Assembly: GCA_014534425.1 (NCBI GenBank)
Contig: JACVRN010000016.1
Location: 1-64,000 of the forward strand
Source: Pyrinomonadaceae bacterium
GTDB taxonomy: Bacteria > Acidobacteriota > Blastocatellia > Pyrinomonadales > Pyrinomonadaceae
DNA length: 64,000 bases
Direction of reading: 5' to 3'
Each line of letters begins with the position of its first letter. The first letter of the stretch is position 1. Position numbers and translations under genes: made by a program. The notes below the pieces were generated by a model, which saw only the letters and a list, made by a program, of their open reading frames with translations, was not told the origin of the DNA and did no database searches. Shown in pieces: positions 56,630 through 64,000 of this stretch.

Positions 56630-58352
56630 CAGGGCACGCGCCGCCGCAGAGCGCATGCGTGCCAAGCTCGCTGAACAGACCGGCGGGCAGTATGAGGTTG
56701 ATTTTCGCACCGCGCCGCTTTCGTGGTGGCGCGAGCGGTGGGCGGATCGAACCATCCGCCGACAGTTCATTGAAAATTTCATCTACATCCGCGACCTGGA
56801 GACTAATCAACTTGTCCTGCTGAAGTACAACGACATGCAGGATGATCTTGATGAGCATCTCACAGGTAAAGACGTAGTCCTGAAGATGCGAAAGGGCGGC
56901 TCTTCTACGCTCCACTTAGCACGCAAGTTTGCTAATGCGGTCGTGCTAGGGGGCCGCACCGTTCGCATCTTCGCGCACAATCCGAAGACGGAAGCCAAGC
57001 TCCGCCGCGACGTGCGCGTGATGTATCGCTACCTTCCATCTCACCTGAAGCCGAAAGCTAAAAAGACTGCTTCAGGCGGGCTGGAGCTTCTGGATGATGA
57101 GCGCGGCGAGAGCACCATAGAGACGATAGGCGTGCAGCCTGGCTTTGAAGATAACCCGCGCGGCGACACCATCACCGATGTTCTCATTACTGAGATGCCT
57201 TACATGCGCGGCGACACGCGCGCTGCACTGACGGCCATCTTGGAAGCTTGCGCGCCTGGCGCAGACATCACGGATGAATCTACAGCCGGGGGCATTGAGG
57301 TCTTTCATAGCGTCTACCAGGATGGAAAGAATAAGAGGGGCGGCTGGACGGCTCACTTTTATGAATGGTGGTGGAGACGCGATTGTCGAAGAGAAGGCGC
57401 TTATATCTTCACAGAGGATAAGCAGTATTTCATCTTCGATCCATCCGAGCCTGACGCAAAGAGGAATGAGCAGCCCATCACCAGCGCAGAGCGCAAGGTC
57501 TGTGCCCGCATTCTTCAGTTCCTCATCAAGCGGAAATATCTGAAGCGCGGCGCTAAGTGGTATGCGCCTGAAGTAGCAGAGTATCTCGCCTGGCGTCGCG
57601 CCAAGATTGAAGAGCGCGGCGAGAAGACCTTCCTGGTTGAGTACCCTGAGAACGACAAGGACTGCTTTGAGCAAACGGGGCGGCCTGTTATCCGCGCTGA
57701 CTATCTCAAAGTCACATGCGACCCATCCGAGCCACTTGAAGGTCACGAATACTGGATAGGCGTTGATACGAGCGCGGGAACTGAGCGCGGCAACCCTGCC
57801 GCTATTCAGGTTATTGATTTCTACGATGGCCGTCAGGTCTATGAGGAGAGACTAAAGCTCTCGCCTGATCTGCTGGCTTACCACGTCGCAAGCATCTGTG
57901 ACCGCTACAGCCGCGCAAAGATAGTTCCCGAAAGAAACAATACGGGTTACGCCACTGTCCTCAAGCTCATAGAACTTGGCTATGAGGATGTTGTCTATAA
58001 GCACTTTGATGCGCCGACGAGGCGGGCGCTCGAAGACGGACGAATCACACCAGAAGAAGCCGCTGCTAAATCACAGTTTGGCTTTCCTACTGACAGAGCG
58101 AATAAGCCCCTTGCAGGTATAGCCCTTGAAGAGGCAGTGCGTAAGGGCGAGTTGGGACTTTCAAGCCAGTTGTTCTGTGACCAGGCGCTCACAGTTGTCT
58201 GGCATGACGACGGCGGGTTTAGCGCGCTATCAGGTTACGAAGATGACCTTTTTATGGCGCTGGCAATTGTGTGGCTCGTCGCGCGGACGATGATGGGAAC
58301 TTTTACAGGATTTATGGACGTGGTGCCTGAAGCGGGGGATGCGAGGGTGTGA
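56589..58352 (+). CDS. terminase large subunit (Mu gp28-like)
   Basis: A 587-residue protein. The ATPase part has a degenerate Walker A (KMRKGGSSTLHLAR, about residues 98-110) and a Walker B-like strand ending in Glu (TDVLITEMPY). The nuclease part (about 390-570) has the RuvC-like acidic residues in YWIGVDTSAGTERGNPAAIQV, IVPERNNTGYATV and GYEDDLFMALAIVW. It packages DNA into the prohead and cuts it. The start lies inside the end of the small-terminase gene (41-base overlap). Size and order match Mu gp28. Confidence 0.9.
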   Translation: MASRKQPQTRAIFDRARAAAERMRAKLAEQTGGQYEVDFRTAPLSWWRERWADRTIRRQFIENFIYIRDLETNQLVLLKYNDMQDDLDEHLTGKDVVLKMRKGGSSTLHLARKFANAVVLGGRTVRIFAHNPKTEAKLRRDVRVMYRYLPSHLKPKAKKTASGGLELLDDERGESTIETIGVQPGFEDNPRGDTITDVLITEMPYMRGDTRAALTAILEACAPGADITDESTAGGIEVFHSVYQDGKNKRGGWTAHFYEWWWRRDCRREGAYIFTEDKQYFIFDPSEPDAKRNEQPITSAERKVCARILQFLIKRKYLKRGAKWYAPEVAEYLAWRRAKIEERGEKTFLVEYPENDKDCFEQTGRPVIRADYLKVTCDPSEPLEGHEYWIGVDTSAGTERGNPAAIQVIDFYDGRQVYEERLKLSPDLLAYHVASICDRYSRAKIVPERNNTGYATVLKLIELGYEDVVYKHFDAPTRRALEDGRITPEEAAAKSQFGFPTDRANKPLAGIALEEAVRKGELGLSSQLFCDQALTVVWHDDGGFSALSGYEDDLFMALAIVWLVARTMMGTFTGFMDVVPEAGDARV

Positions 58353-58480
58353 CCATGTCGAAATAAGCCCGCTAGGCCGCTTTTTAGCGTCCGTGGACAG
58401 CGGTGGACAAGTTCAGGTCGCCAAGGGCGAATAACTAAACCGGCCCTTTGTAGGGCCAGCAAACGCGAAATTCAAAATTG

Positions 58481-59980
58481 ATGCTTTGGAGCTTTATTAA
58501 AGACTGGTTGGCGGCGTCGTTAAGACGCGTAGGCGGCATGGAGTTGCCGGACATGGGGCGCAGCTCCGTGGAGGGCACGCTCTCAGACCGCTTGGCCGGT
58601 GCTATGTCTGGCTTCGGCACCGTCTCTCCGTACATCAGTTTTGAGATGCTCGCTCTCCTGAAGCGTTTTTCAGTCTTCAATCCTGATTTCAGCCAGTACG
58701 TTCAGAACATCATCAATCTCGCCAACACCGGACACAAGATTGTCGTTGATGCCCCTTCCAGCCAGAGGGCTGAAGCTGCCGTGACGCGACTCAACGAAGC
58801 GGCGTCAAGGCTCTATGAGAATGCTGCTGGTGTAGACGGCCTCTTTAATGCCTACTTCAATCAGATAGCCGTGTATGGCGCGGTCTCCTCCGAAGATGTT
58901 GTTGACTTCGGAGGCCGTAGAGTCAAGAAGGTTGTCATTGTTCCGGTTGAGCAGATTCGCTTTCAATACCTGGACGATGAATACGTGCCGCATCAGCAGC
59001 CCAACTCGCTGCTCGGCTTGCAACGCTCTCCGCTCGGTCTCATCCGCCTTAATCCAGAGACCTATCATTACTACGCGCTTCAGACCATAGAGAACAGCCC
59101 GTATGCGCGGCCTCCTGGAAGCGCGGCGGTTGATGCCATCGTCGGCCCTCAGACCGACATGCTGGAGAATCTGAAATACATCGCGCGCAAGTTCGGCATT
59201 CTCGGCTTCATCTCTCTGTTGTGCGCTCCTCCTTCAAAGAAGGCCAACGAAACTGAAGATGAATGGTTCGCGCGCAGCCAGCGTTATCTGAAGAAGGTAG
59301 CCAAAGCCTCTGAAGGCAATCTCAATAAGGGCCTGCTCGTCACCTTCAATAATCAGAAACCCACGCACCATAGCGTGACTGCTGACGGGCGCGGCTTCTA
59401 TGACGTGTGGCGCACGAACGAAGAGCAGGTCATGTCAGGGCTTGCTCAGCAGCCTGTCTTCTTCGGTCGCACGGACTCAACTACAGAGACCTTCGCGGAT
59501 GTCGTCTATAACCTGCTGTTGAGCCAGGCCGGAAACATCCAGCGCCTCGGCAAGCGTCGCCACGAAGCGACGTGCCGCCTTGATCTGCGCTTAGGCGGGA
59601 TTGAGGTTGACGGTCTCTCCGTCCAGTTCAACCGCGCGCACGCCCGCGACCCGCTCAAAGAGGCGCAGGCCGATCAGATTCGATTCCAGGTCACTAAAGA
59701 AAAAGCAGAGTGCGGAATGATTTCGCCGGATGAGGCCGCGCAGGAATGCGGCTATGACTCCGCGTATGACCCCGAGCTGATAGCAGCAGCTCCAGAGTTG
59801 GCTCAAAGCTTGAGGCGCATGCATGGGGGGGCTGGGCATGCGTCGCAGTTTAGAGCCACGTTCCGCTTCAACCGCGACGCGCAACGGTATCAGTTCGTTC
59901 CCCAGAGAATTGAATTGATGAGCGCGCCGGTTGAAGCGGATGACAACGTGTTCTCTCTAAAAAAAAAGAGGGCGGCTTAA
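58481..59980 (+). CDS. portal protein
   Basis: A 499-residue protein following the large terminase in Mu order (gp29). It has ISFEMLALLKRFSVFNPDFSQYVQNIINLANTGHKIVV at the start, a long central body (FNAYFNQIAVYGAVSSEDVVDF, YIARKFGILGFISLL) and LAQQPVFFGRTDSTTETFADVVYNLLLSQAGNIQ, typical of phage portals. It forms the dodecameric entry ring. The 3' end contains the slippery A9 tract. The ATG at 58481 has no clear ribosome-binding site. A GGCCC/GGGCC hairpin lies about 30 bases upstream. Confidence 0.82.
   Translation: MLWSFIKDWLAASLRRVGGMELPDMGRSSVEGTLSDRLAGAMSGFGTVSPYISFEMLALLKRFSVFNPDFSQYVQNIINLANTGHKIVVDAPSSQRAEAAVTRLNEAASRLYENAAGVDGLFNAYFNQIAVYGAVSSEDVVDFGGRRVKKVVIVPVEQIRFQYLDDEYVPHQQPNSLLGLQRSPLGLIRLNPETYHYYALQTIENSPYARPPGSAAVDAIVGPQTDMLENLKYIARKFGILGFISLLCAPPSKKANETEDEWFARSQRYLKKVAKASEGNLNKGLLVTFNNQKPTHHSVTADGRGFYDVWRTNEEQVMSGLAQQPVFFGRTDSTTETFADVVYNLLLSQAGNIQRLGKRRHEATCRLDLRLGGIEVDGLSVQFNRAHARDPLKEAQADQIRFQVTKEKAECGMISPDEAAQECGYDSAYDPELIAAAPELAQSLRRMHGGAGHASQFRATFRFNRDAQRYQFVPQRIELMSAPVEADDNVFSLKKKRAA
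59959..59968 (+). other. putative programmed -1 ribosomal frameshift site
   Basis: Nine A residues (59959-59967) then G give the in-frame heptamer A AAA AAG at 59962-59968, the same as the E. coli dnaX slippery site, 10 bases before the portal stop. A -1 shift resumes at 59968 and stays open through the MuF gene to 60921. The reading frame upstream of MuF looks coding but contains no ATG/GTG/TTG start before 60082. Confidence 0.68.
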
Positions 59981-60921
59981 GTGAGGAAGAGATAGATGCG
60001 CTACTCGACCAATTCACAAACAAGTATCTCAAGCGAGTTAAGTCCATCAAGGACGGAGCGCGTGATGCTGCACTTGAGCGTGTGCGCTCTTTCCTTCGCA
60101 ATGCTGACGCTTCTGATTACTCCTCTGCTGATGATTTCAGCGAGGCAGTCTTTGACGAGATCAAAACCGCTTACAGGGGAGCATTCAGTAGCGCCCGCGC
60201 TCGCGCAACCGTCAAACGAACAACGAAGGAAATCTACTCCTACTATCGCCTGCGCGACGCAACCCCCTTCGGAGAGAAGTCACCCGTCAAGCTCAAGTTC
60301 GGAGCGCCTGACACGCGCGCCATTCGCTTCTTCGACAGCGTTGACAGGTTCTATTTCAGCACCTTCCTGGATAACTCAAAGAAAGAGATCGGAGAGTTCA
60401 TCAAGGAAGAGTATCTGGAGAAAGGCGCTGCGCTCTTCGGACGCGGCACTCGTGAGGAGTTGGACGATTTTCGCAAGGCTGTCGGAGGAAAGCTCGACAA
60501 GATTAATGATTTTCAAGTCGAGACCATTATTCAATCTTCAGTCCAGCGCACGCGAAACTACGCGCACATCAACAGCCTTCGCCAGGCGAAGATCGAGCTG
60601 GCAAAGATTGTCGCCATTCTCGACAACCGATGCACGACAAACATCTGCCCCACTCTTAACGGCAAGCTCATCCGCGTGGGCGTGGCCGCAGAGGCGATTG
60701 ACCGTCTCACGGAGCTTGAGCCAGGCGACTACGCCAAAGAGCTTTACAAAAGTGATTTGGGGCGCGCGTTTGCGAGTGACCCGGTTGGCTATGTCGAAGA
60801 CAGAATCAGCGAAGAGGGTGTGCTGAACGATGACCTTATTGCAGAGGGGCGTGGGTTTCCGCCCCTGCACCCTAGATGTCGTTGTCGTTTAGAGGGAGTA
60901 GTAGAAGGAGCAAGCAAGTGA
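59968..60921 (+). CDS. MuF/SPP1-gp7-type head morphogenesis protein
   Basis: The frame encodes about 317 residues beginning after the slippery site (LSEEEIDALLDQFTNKYLKRVKSIKD...). The first ordinary start is a GTG at 60082. The C-terminal GRGFPPLHPRCRCRL motif and the helical body (IIQSSVQRTRNYAHINSLRQAKIELAKIVAILDNRCTTNIC) are those of the phage Mu F/SPP1 gp7 family. In Mu the family member is gp30; it acts at the portal during head assembly and may be injected. The sequence before 60082 looks coding, so a portal-MuF fusion by frameshift is favoured. Confidence 0.82.
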   Translation, partial: EGGLSEEEIDALLDQFTNKYLKRVKSIKDGARDAALERVRSFLRNADASDYSSADDFSEAVFDEIKTAYRGAFSSARARATVKRTTKEIYSYYRLRDATPFGEKSPVKLKFGAPDTRAIRFFDSVDRFYFSTFLDNSKKEIGEFIKEEYLEKGAALFGRGTREELDDFRKAVGGKLDKINDFQVETIIQSSVQRTRNYAHINSLRQAKIELAKIVAILDNRCTTNICPTLNGKLIRVGVAAEAIDRLTELEPGDYAKELYKSDLGRAFASDPVGYVEDRISEEGVLNDDLIAEGRGFPPLHPRCRCRLEGVVEGASK

Positions 60922-62219
60922 AGAACAAGTTCAGATTTTTAAGCTTATCGGCTGCGGGTGGTCGCGCGAAGTTTACGATGATGCTGCCTTTCGATGGCGC
61001 GCAGCTTTCCCTTGAGGCGGCGATGCGCGGCGAGATTATGGCGGAAATCAGACTGGCCGCTTCCATAGTGGGCCATCAGACGGAGAGCCTGGGTGTAGGT
61101 GTCGTTTCTCAGTATGGCGCGCAACCGGCTCCAATCCAGGTGAACTCCGTTGACGATGTTCTACCGAAAGAGAGCGACTACTACTACAAAGATTATCGTG
61201 CCATCAGCGCAACCCTTTCTCCTTGCTATGCCCTCGACTTTTCAAAGCCAGGCGTGCTTGAAGCAGCCACTCCGCTACTAAAAGGCCAGACGGTCTACAA
61301 AGACCATTGCTTCTATTCTGTGGACTATTGGGTTGGCGTCGTCAGCGAATCCATGTGGGACGCGAAGGGTGAAGCAAGCAGTGGAGTCCCTGGCATCAAC
61401 GTCAGACTAAAGCTAGACGTTAAGAAAGACCCGATGCTCGTGCGCGGCGTGGCAATGGAGCCTCCAGCTATCCATTCCACTTCAAGCACTGTGCTGTTTG
61501 AGTTTGAATTTTCCCATCCTGACTTGGCCGAAGAGGGGCGCTTCTGGGGTCTGCTGGGCGAAGAGGTTAGGGGCGAGTTGGTTCGCCTCGTAGTCACGAA
61601 GATCGAAGGATTTTGGGAGCAGTCGCTAGTCTTTCAGGGCGCGCAGGAAGAGAACAAGCAATTGCCTTCGCCAGAGAGCACAGGCGGTCAAGAAGAGGCT
61701 ATCGGCGAAGGCGAAGAAGAGTTAGGCGCTAAGCGCAAACAAAGGATGAGTGCCGGTGGAGGCAGTCACACAACACAGTTACAAAGGAGTGAGACGGTGA
61801 AGATAAGTGCTGAATTAAGAAAATTGCTGGGCCTCCCCGATGCACAGGGCGAGGACGTAGAGGATGCGGTGCTGCTGCCCGCGATTGAAGGGCTGGGCCG
61901 TCGCGCCGCAGCCGGTGATGCGCTGGTCGAAACTGCCCGCGCGGAATGCCTGCGCGTAGCGACGCTGGCTGAAGGCGGCTCAGGAGACGAACTGCCTGCT
62001 CCGATTGCAACAGCAATCAAGAAAGCAGATGCGACGGAACTGTCAGCCCTGACCGAGATGTACGCGAAGCGCGCGGAGGCACGCTTTACCCGAACGTGCC
62101 AAGACTGCGGCTCGACTAATGTTGGCGGTCGCTCTTCTGTGGAAGACAAAGGCGCTATTGAACAGGCTGGCGGCGTGAAGTCACAGAAACGACAGCGCCC
62201 GCGCAACTCAATCTTCTAA
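60918..62219 (+). CDS. phage prohead protease/scaffold-like protein
   Basis: A 433-residue protein starting at a GTG (60918) that overlaps the previous stop (GTGA), with AAGGAG seven bases upstream. LLKGQTVYKDHCFYSVDYWVGVVSESMWD and EPPAIHSTSSTVLFEFEF (His in KDH, Ser in STSST) match the layout of phage capsid-maturation serine proteases. The C-terminal half is acidic and helical (LPSPESTGGQEEAIGEGEEEL... LPAIEGLGRRAAAGDALVETARAE), as in scaffolds. Mu gp32 is the equivalent. Assignment is moderate because the catalytic residues are inferred. Confidence 0.6.
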   Translation: MKNKFRFLSLSAAGGRAKFTMMLPFDGAQLSLEAAMRGEIMAEIRLAASIVGHQTESLGVGVVSQYGAQPAPIQVNSVDDVLPKESDYYYKDYRAISATLSPCYALDFSKPGVLEAATPLLKGQTVYKDHCFYSVDYWVGVVSESMWDAKGEASSGVPGINVRLKLDVKKDPMLVRGVAMEPPAIHSTSSTVLFEFEFSHPDLAEEGRFWGLLGEEVRGELVRLVVTKIEGFWEQSLVFQGAQEENKQLPSPESTGGQEEAIGEGEEELGAKRKQRMSAGGGSHTTQLQRSETVKISAELRKLLGLPDAQGEDVEDAVLLPAIEGLGRRAAAGDALVETARAECLRVATLAEGGSGDELPAPIATAIKKADATELSALTEMYAKRAEARFTRTCQDCGSTNVGGRSSVEDKGAIEQAGGVKSQKRQRPRNSIF

Positions 62220-62280
62220 ACAATCAACTTTGGAAGTTGCCTGAAGCGGTGATTTCTGAACCTTAGATGGAGAGAAAGCA

Positions 62281-62733
62281 ATGAAACTCAGAAAGCAATT
62301 TGAAGGGCTGTCAATCGGGGTCATCTTCGCCGCTCTGCTCGTGAAGGATGCGCTGGTTGCTATTACAGCCAACGAGACTGTCAACAAAGCCGGTGCCGAC
62401 GCAATCATCATTGGACGCGTCGCGGTGCCTGCGAAAGAAGTGAACGGCAGGGGCACCGTTGAGACCTATTTTAAGGAACTCGTCAGGGTCAAGTTTGACG
62501 GTGCGGTCGCTGCTGGAGATCGCGTAAAGATGGCTGCTGCTGACGGCGGCGGCATCCAGCGCGTAAAGAAGTGGACGGCACAAACCGTCGCCGTTACGAC
62601 CGCAGTGGATGCTGACCTGGTCAACCCTTATGTAACGGCTGTCGCGCTCAATGGCGATTCCCCTGACCTGATCTGTGGCGTCTGCTTAGTGGGCGGTGCT
62701 GATGGGGCTGAGGGTGACGTGTTGATGTACTAG
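62281..62733 (+). CDS. DUF2190-type head decoration protein
   Basis: A 150-residue protein with repeated short beta strands and Gly-Asp turns: FDGAVAAGDRVKMAAADGGGIQRV and VALNGDSPDLICGVCLVGGADGAEGDVLMY. This layout (G-D-x-V with Gly-rich loops) is that of DUF2190/small capsid-decoration proteins that sit between protease and capsid genes. It probably stabilises the head. Its stop is followed by a palindromic repeat. Confidence 0.72.
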   Translation: MKLRKQFEGLSIGVIFAALLVKDALVAITANETVNKAGADAIIIGRVAVPAKEVNGRGTVETYFKELVRVKFDGAVAAGDRVKMAAADGGGIQRVKKWTAQTVAVTTAVDADLVNPYVTAVALNGDSPDLICGVCLVGGADGAEGDVLMY

Positions 62734-62815
62734 GAAGTCATCAGTAGTCAGTGGTCAGTAAATGTGACCGGCCACTGATTTCACTGATTGCTGACAACTG
62801 ATTACTGATTACTTT
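62734..62815. repeat. palindrome of CAGT-type sub-repeats inside the capsid operon
   Basis: The left half (AGTCATCAGTAGTCAGTGGTCAGTA, 62736-62760) and the right half (CACTGATTTCACTGATTGCTGAC..., 62773-62811) contain complementary CAGT/ACTG units. The family resembles the chromosomal palindrome at 4182-4254. It is between the decoration and major capsid genes and would lie inside the late transcript. Confidence 0.7.
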
Positions 62816-62828
62816 TAGGAGAACGAAA

Positions 62829-64000
62829 ATGGCAAACGGTTTGAAAGGTAAAGTTAAGCAGATAGTGATGGAGATGCACGCCATCCGCACGAATCCGAAG
62901 ACGCCGCGCGATATATCTCTGCGCGAGCATTTGGACGAGAAATATGAGCAAGAGCCTGATGCTCTCTTCACCGAGCTTGGCATTGACCCGCATTACACGC
63001 GCGTCGCGGATATTCAGGAAGATGAAGACAATCGCTATCTGATTCCTGAGATTGTGCGTCAGGGCATTCAGCGCGGCGTTGGAGTTCCGACGCAAGCTGC
63101 ACGCGAAGCAGCTTTGCGCGCGGCAATCGTCTCGCAGGCCCCTGTCACTTCCGAGTCCAACGGCGGCCAGCGCTGGATCAGCCCGGAAGTTTATCTTGAC
63201 CCTGTCTATACGGGAGCAGTGCAGGCCGGATTCTGGCAAGACCTGATTGTGCGCGACGAGCCGATCTCTTCGGATACGGTCAACATCCCCTTCATTAATC
63301 TTGGCGACGCCAGCGCGAAGGAGAACGGAGAAGGCGAGACTGTTGAAGAGGGCACAGTTGATTACAACTTTAAGAAAGTGACCATCAAGAAGCGCAAGCG
63401 CGCTTTGAAGATCACGGACGAGGCCATCATGTTCAACTCTCTGAGCCTCCTGTCCGTTTTCTTTGAAGAGTTCGGACGACGCCTAGCACTCGCTCTGTCT
63501 TCGGATGCGGTGAACGTCATAGTTAACGGTGATGTCGCAGGAGGCAGTCAGGCTGCTCCCATCATCGGTGTGACCGATACGGCCAAGGGTTTTCAGTACC
63601 GCGATTTCCTTCGCGTCGGCATTCGCTTTAACCAGTTGGGCCGCGTCGGCATTCAGGCCATCGGCAACGAGGACACCTGCCTTGACTATCTTGATCTGCC
63701 GGAAGTTAAGAACAAGCAGTTCGCCGGTAGCCCACTGCTGGCCGTGAGCTTCAAGTCAGCCGTACAGACGCCGGAAGACCTCTATGCGAGCTACAAGGTG
63801 GACGATGATCAGATCGTCATTCAAGACCCGCGCGTGTCGCTCATCAAGCTAACGGCTGCGCCGTTGATGGTTGAGACAGAGCGCATCGTCATGAAGGGCA
63901 TCAACGGCTCTGTGGCTTCCATCTTCACAGGGTTTGCGAAGCTCCAGCGCAACGCCAGCATCAGAATTGACCGCACGCTGAAGTTCAACGACGCGGGCGC
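62829..64000 (+). CDS. major capsid protein, 5' part
   Basis: The frame runs to the end of the window (390 complete codons, no stop). The start has TAGGAGAACGAAA upstream. Signs of an HK97-fold capsid: an N-terminal helical part (MANGLKGKVKQIVMEMHAIR), then WISPEVYLDPVYTGAVQAGFWQDLIVRDEPISSDTVNIPFINLG, GETVEEGTVDYNFKKVTIKKRKRALKITDEAIM and VVNGDV-type loops, as in phage Mu gpT (gp34). It forms the icosahedral shell. It ends after ASIRIDRTLKFNDAGA. Confidence 0.85.
   Translation, partial: MANGLKGKVKQIVMEMHAIRTNPKTPRDISLREHLDEKYEQEPDALFTELGIDPHYTRVADIQEDEDNRYLIPEIVRQGIQRGVGVPTQAAREAALRAAIVSQAPVTSESNGGQRWISPEVYLDPVYTGAVQAGFWQDLIVRDEPISSDTVNIPFINLGDASAKENGEGETVEEGTVDYNFKKVTIKKRKRALKITDEAIMFNSLSLLSVFFEEFGRRLALALSSDAVNVIVNGDVAGGSQAAPIIGVTDTAKGFQYRDFLRVGIRFNQLGRVGIQAIGNEDTCLDYLDLPEVKNKQFAGSPLLAVSFKSAVQTPEDLYASYKVDDDQIVIQDPRVSLIKLTAAPLMVETERIVMKGINGSVASIFTGFAKLQRNASIRIDRTLKFNDAG

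Larger units (their letters stand above)
28964..64000. mobile_element. Mu-like transposable prophage (left part, continues past the window)
   Basis: The element starts at TGAGGGGATACACGATAA directly after codon 54 of dinB. It carries a DDE transposase (36647-38353) coupled to an AAA ATPase (35133-36641), a GemA/gp16 homologue, a Ner-like HTH protein and a LexA-type repressor. Structural genes follow in Mu order: small terminase, large terminase, portal, MuF, protease/scaffold, decoration protein and major capsid. TG as the terminal dinucleotide is expected for Mu-family transposons. The right end and the target duplication cannot be seen. Cargo zones (29.7-33.7 and 40.3-43.0 kb) are visibly richer in A+T than the phage genes. 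Confidence 0.92.

Noticed and set aside
59996-60826. Ser/Arg-rich plus-strand frame overlapping MuF
   Set aside because: The frame overlapping at +1 has low-complexity composition; the other frame carries the MuF motif and is conserved in type.

Overview
The first 29 kb is ordinary bacterial chromosome, probably from an Acidobacteriota member (class Blastocatellia is a guess). The lineage hint is a secreted von Willebrand A protein with the architecture usually called the VWFA-related acidobacterial domain. Other support is weaker: a DUF4349 lipoprotein, a NtrC-type two-component pair, an MscS channel fused to a cyclic-nucleotide-binding domain, and many intergenic palindromes built from short sub-repeats. 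Genes run in short same-strand groups. In order they are YggT/DUF167, YebC, an MBL hydrolase, RuvC, an SH3 protein, a LysW-like protein, the VWFA protein, a block of envelope lipoproteins, a sigma-54 regulator with its kinase, a transpeptidase, a TPR protein, RNase III, signal peptidase I, the MscS channel, a YihY protein, a NarL-type regulator with a PAS kinase, PsuG, a methyltransferase, a UBP zinc finger, Rrf2, thioredoxin, an NRDE protein and a quinone reductase.

From about 28,964 to the end of the window lies a large Mu-like transposable prophage; its right end is outside the window. It enters a dinB-like gene directly after codon 54. Its left end carries several copies of a CACGATAA-type site, which are candidate transposase-binding sites. 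Between two of these sites is a complete, diverged dinB homologue on the opposite strand. An A+T-rich cargo operon follows (29.7-33.7 kb), with a ComEC-type MBL hydrolase, three membrane proteins and a small beta-rich protein. The early transposition operon is read leftward (40.2 to 33.9 kb) from a strong promoter overlapped by a perfect 13-bp-arm palindrome. It encodes a 41-residue leader protein, an unknown protein, a TnpB nuclease, a MuA-type DDE transposase and a MuB/TnsC-type AAA ATPase. Divergent from it are an excisionase-like HTH regulator and a second A+T-rich cargo module (40.3-43.0 kb) ending in a PD-(D/E)XK nuclease-like protein.

A second leftward operon (48.97-44.89 kb) carries a Ner-like HTH protein, GemA/gp16 and several early phage proteins. 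It diverges from a LexA/CI-type self-cleaving repressor at 49.06 kb. The middle and late genes run rightward in Mu order: an HD-GYP protein, small membrane proteins and a lipoprotein (possible lysis genes), a broken small-terminase fragment, an inserted regulatory/HNH module, a full small terminase, the large terminase, the portal, a MuF head protein, a protease/scaffold, a decoration protein and the major capsid protein (cut by the window end).

The main points for follow-up are these: (i) an A AAA AAG slippery site at the end of the portal gene that would fuse portal and MuF; (ii) tnpB translationally coupled into the Mu transposition operon; (iii) two uncharacterised cargo operons that look like defence or exclusion systems; (iv) a regulatory cassette (HTH, divergent promoter with palindrome, 40-residue leader protein, hairpin) present twice; (v) three paralogues of an unusual small DNA-binding family; (vi) the element both interrupting and carrying a dinB gene. 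All functions are read from sequence motifs; no database search was possible.
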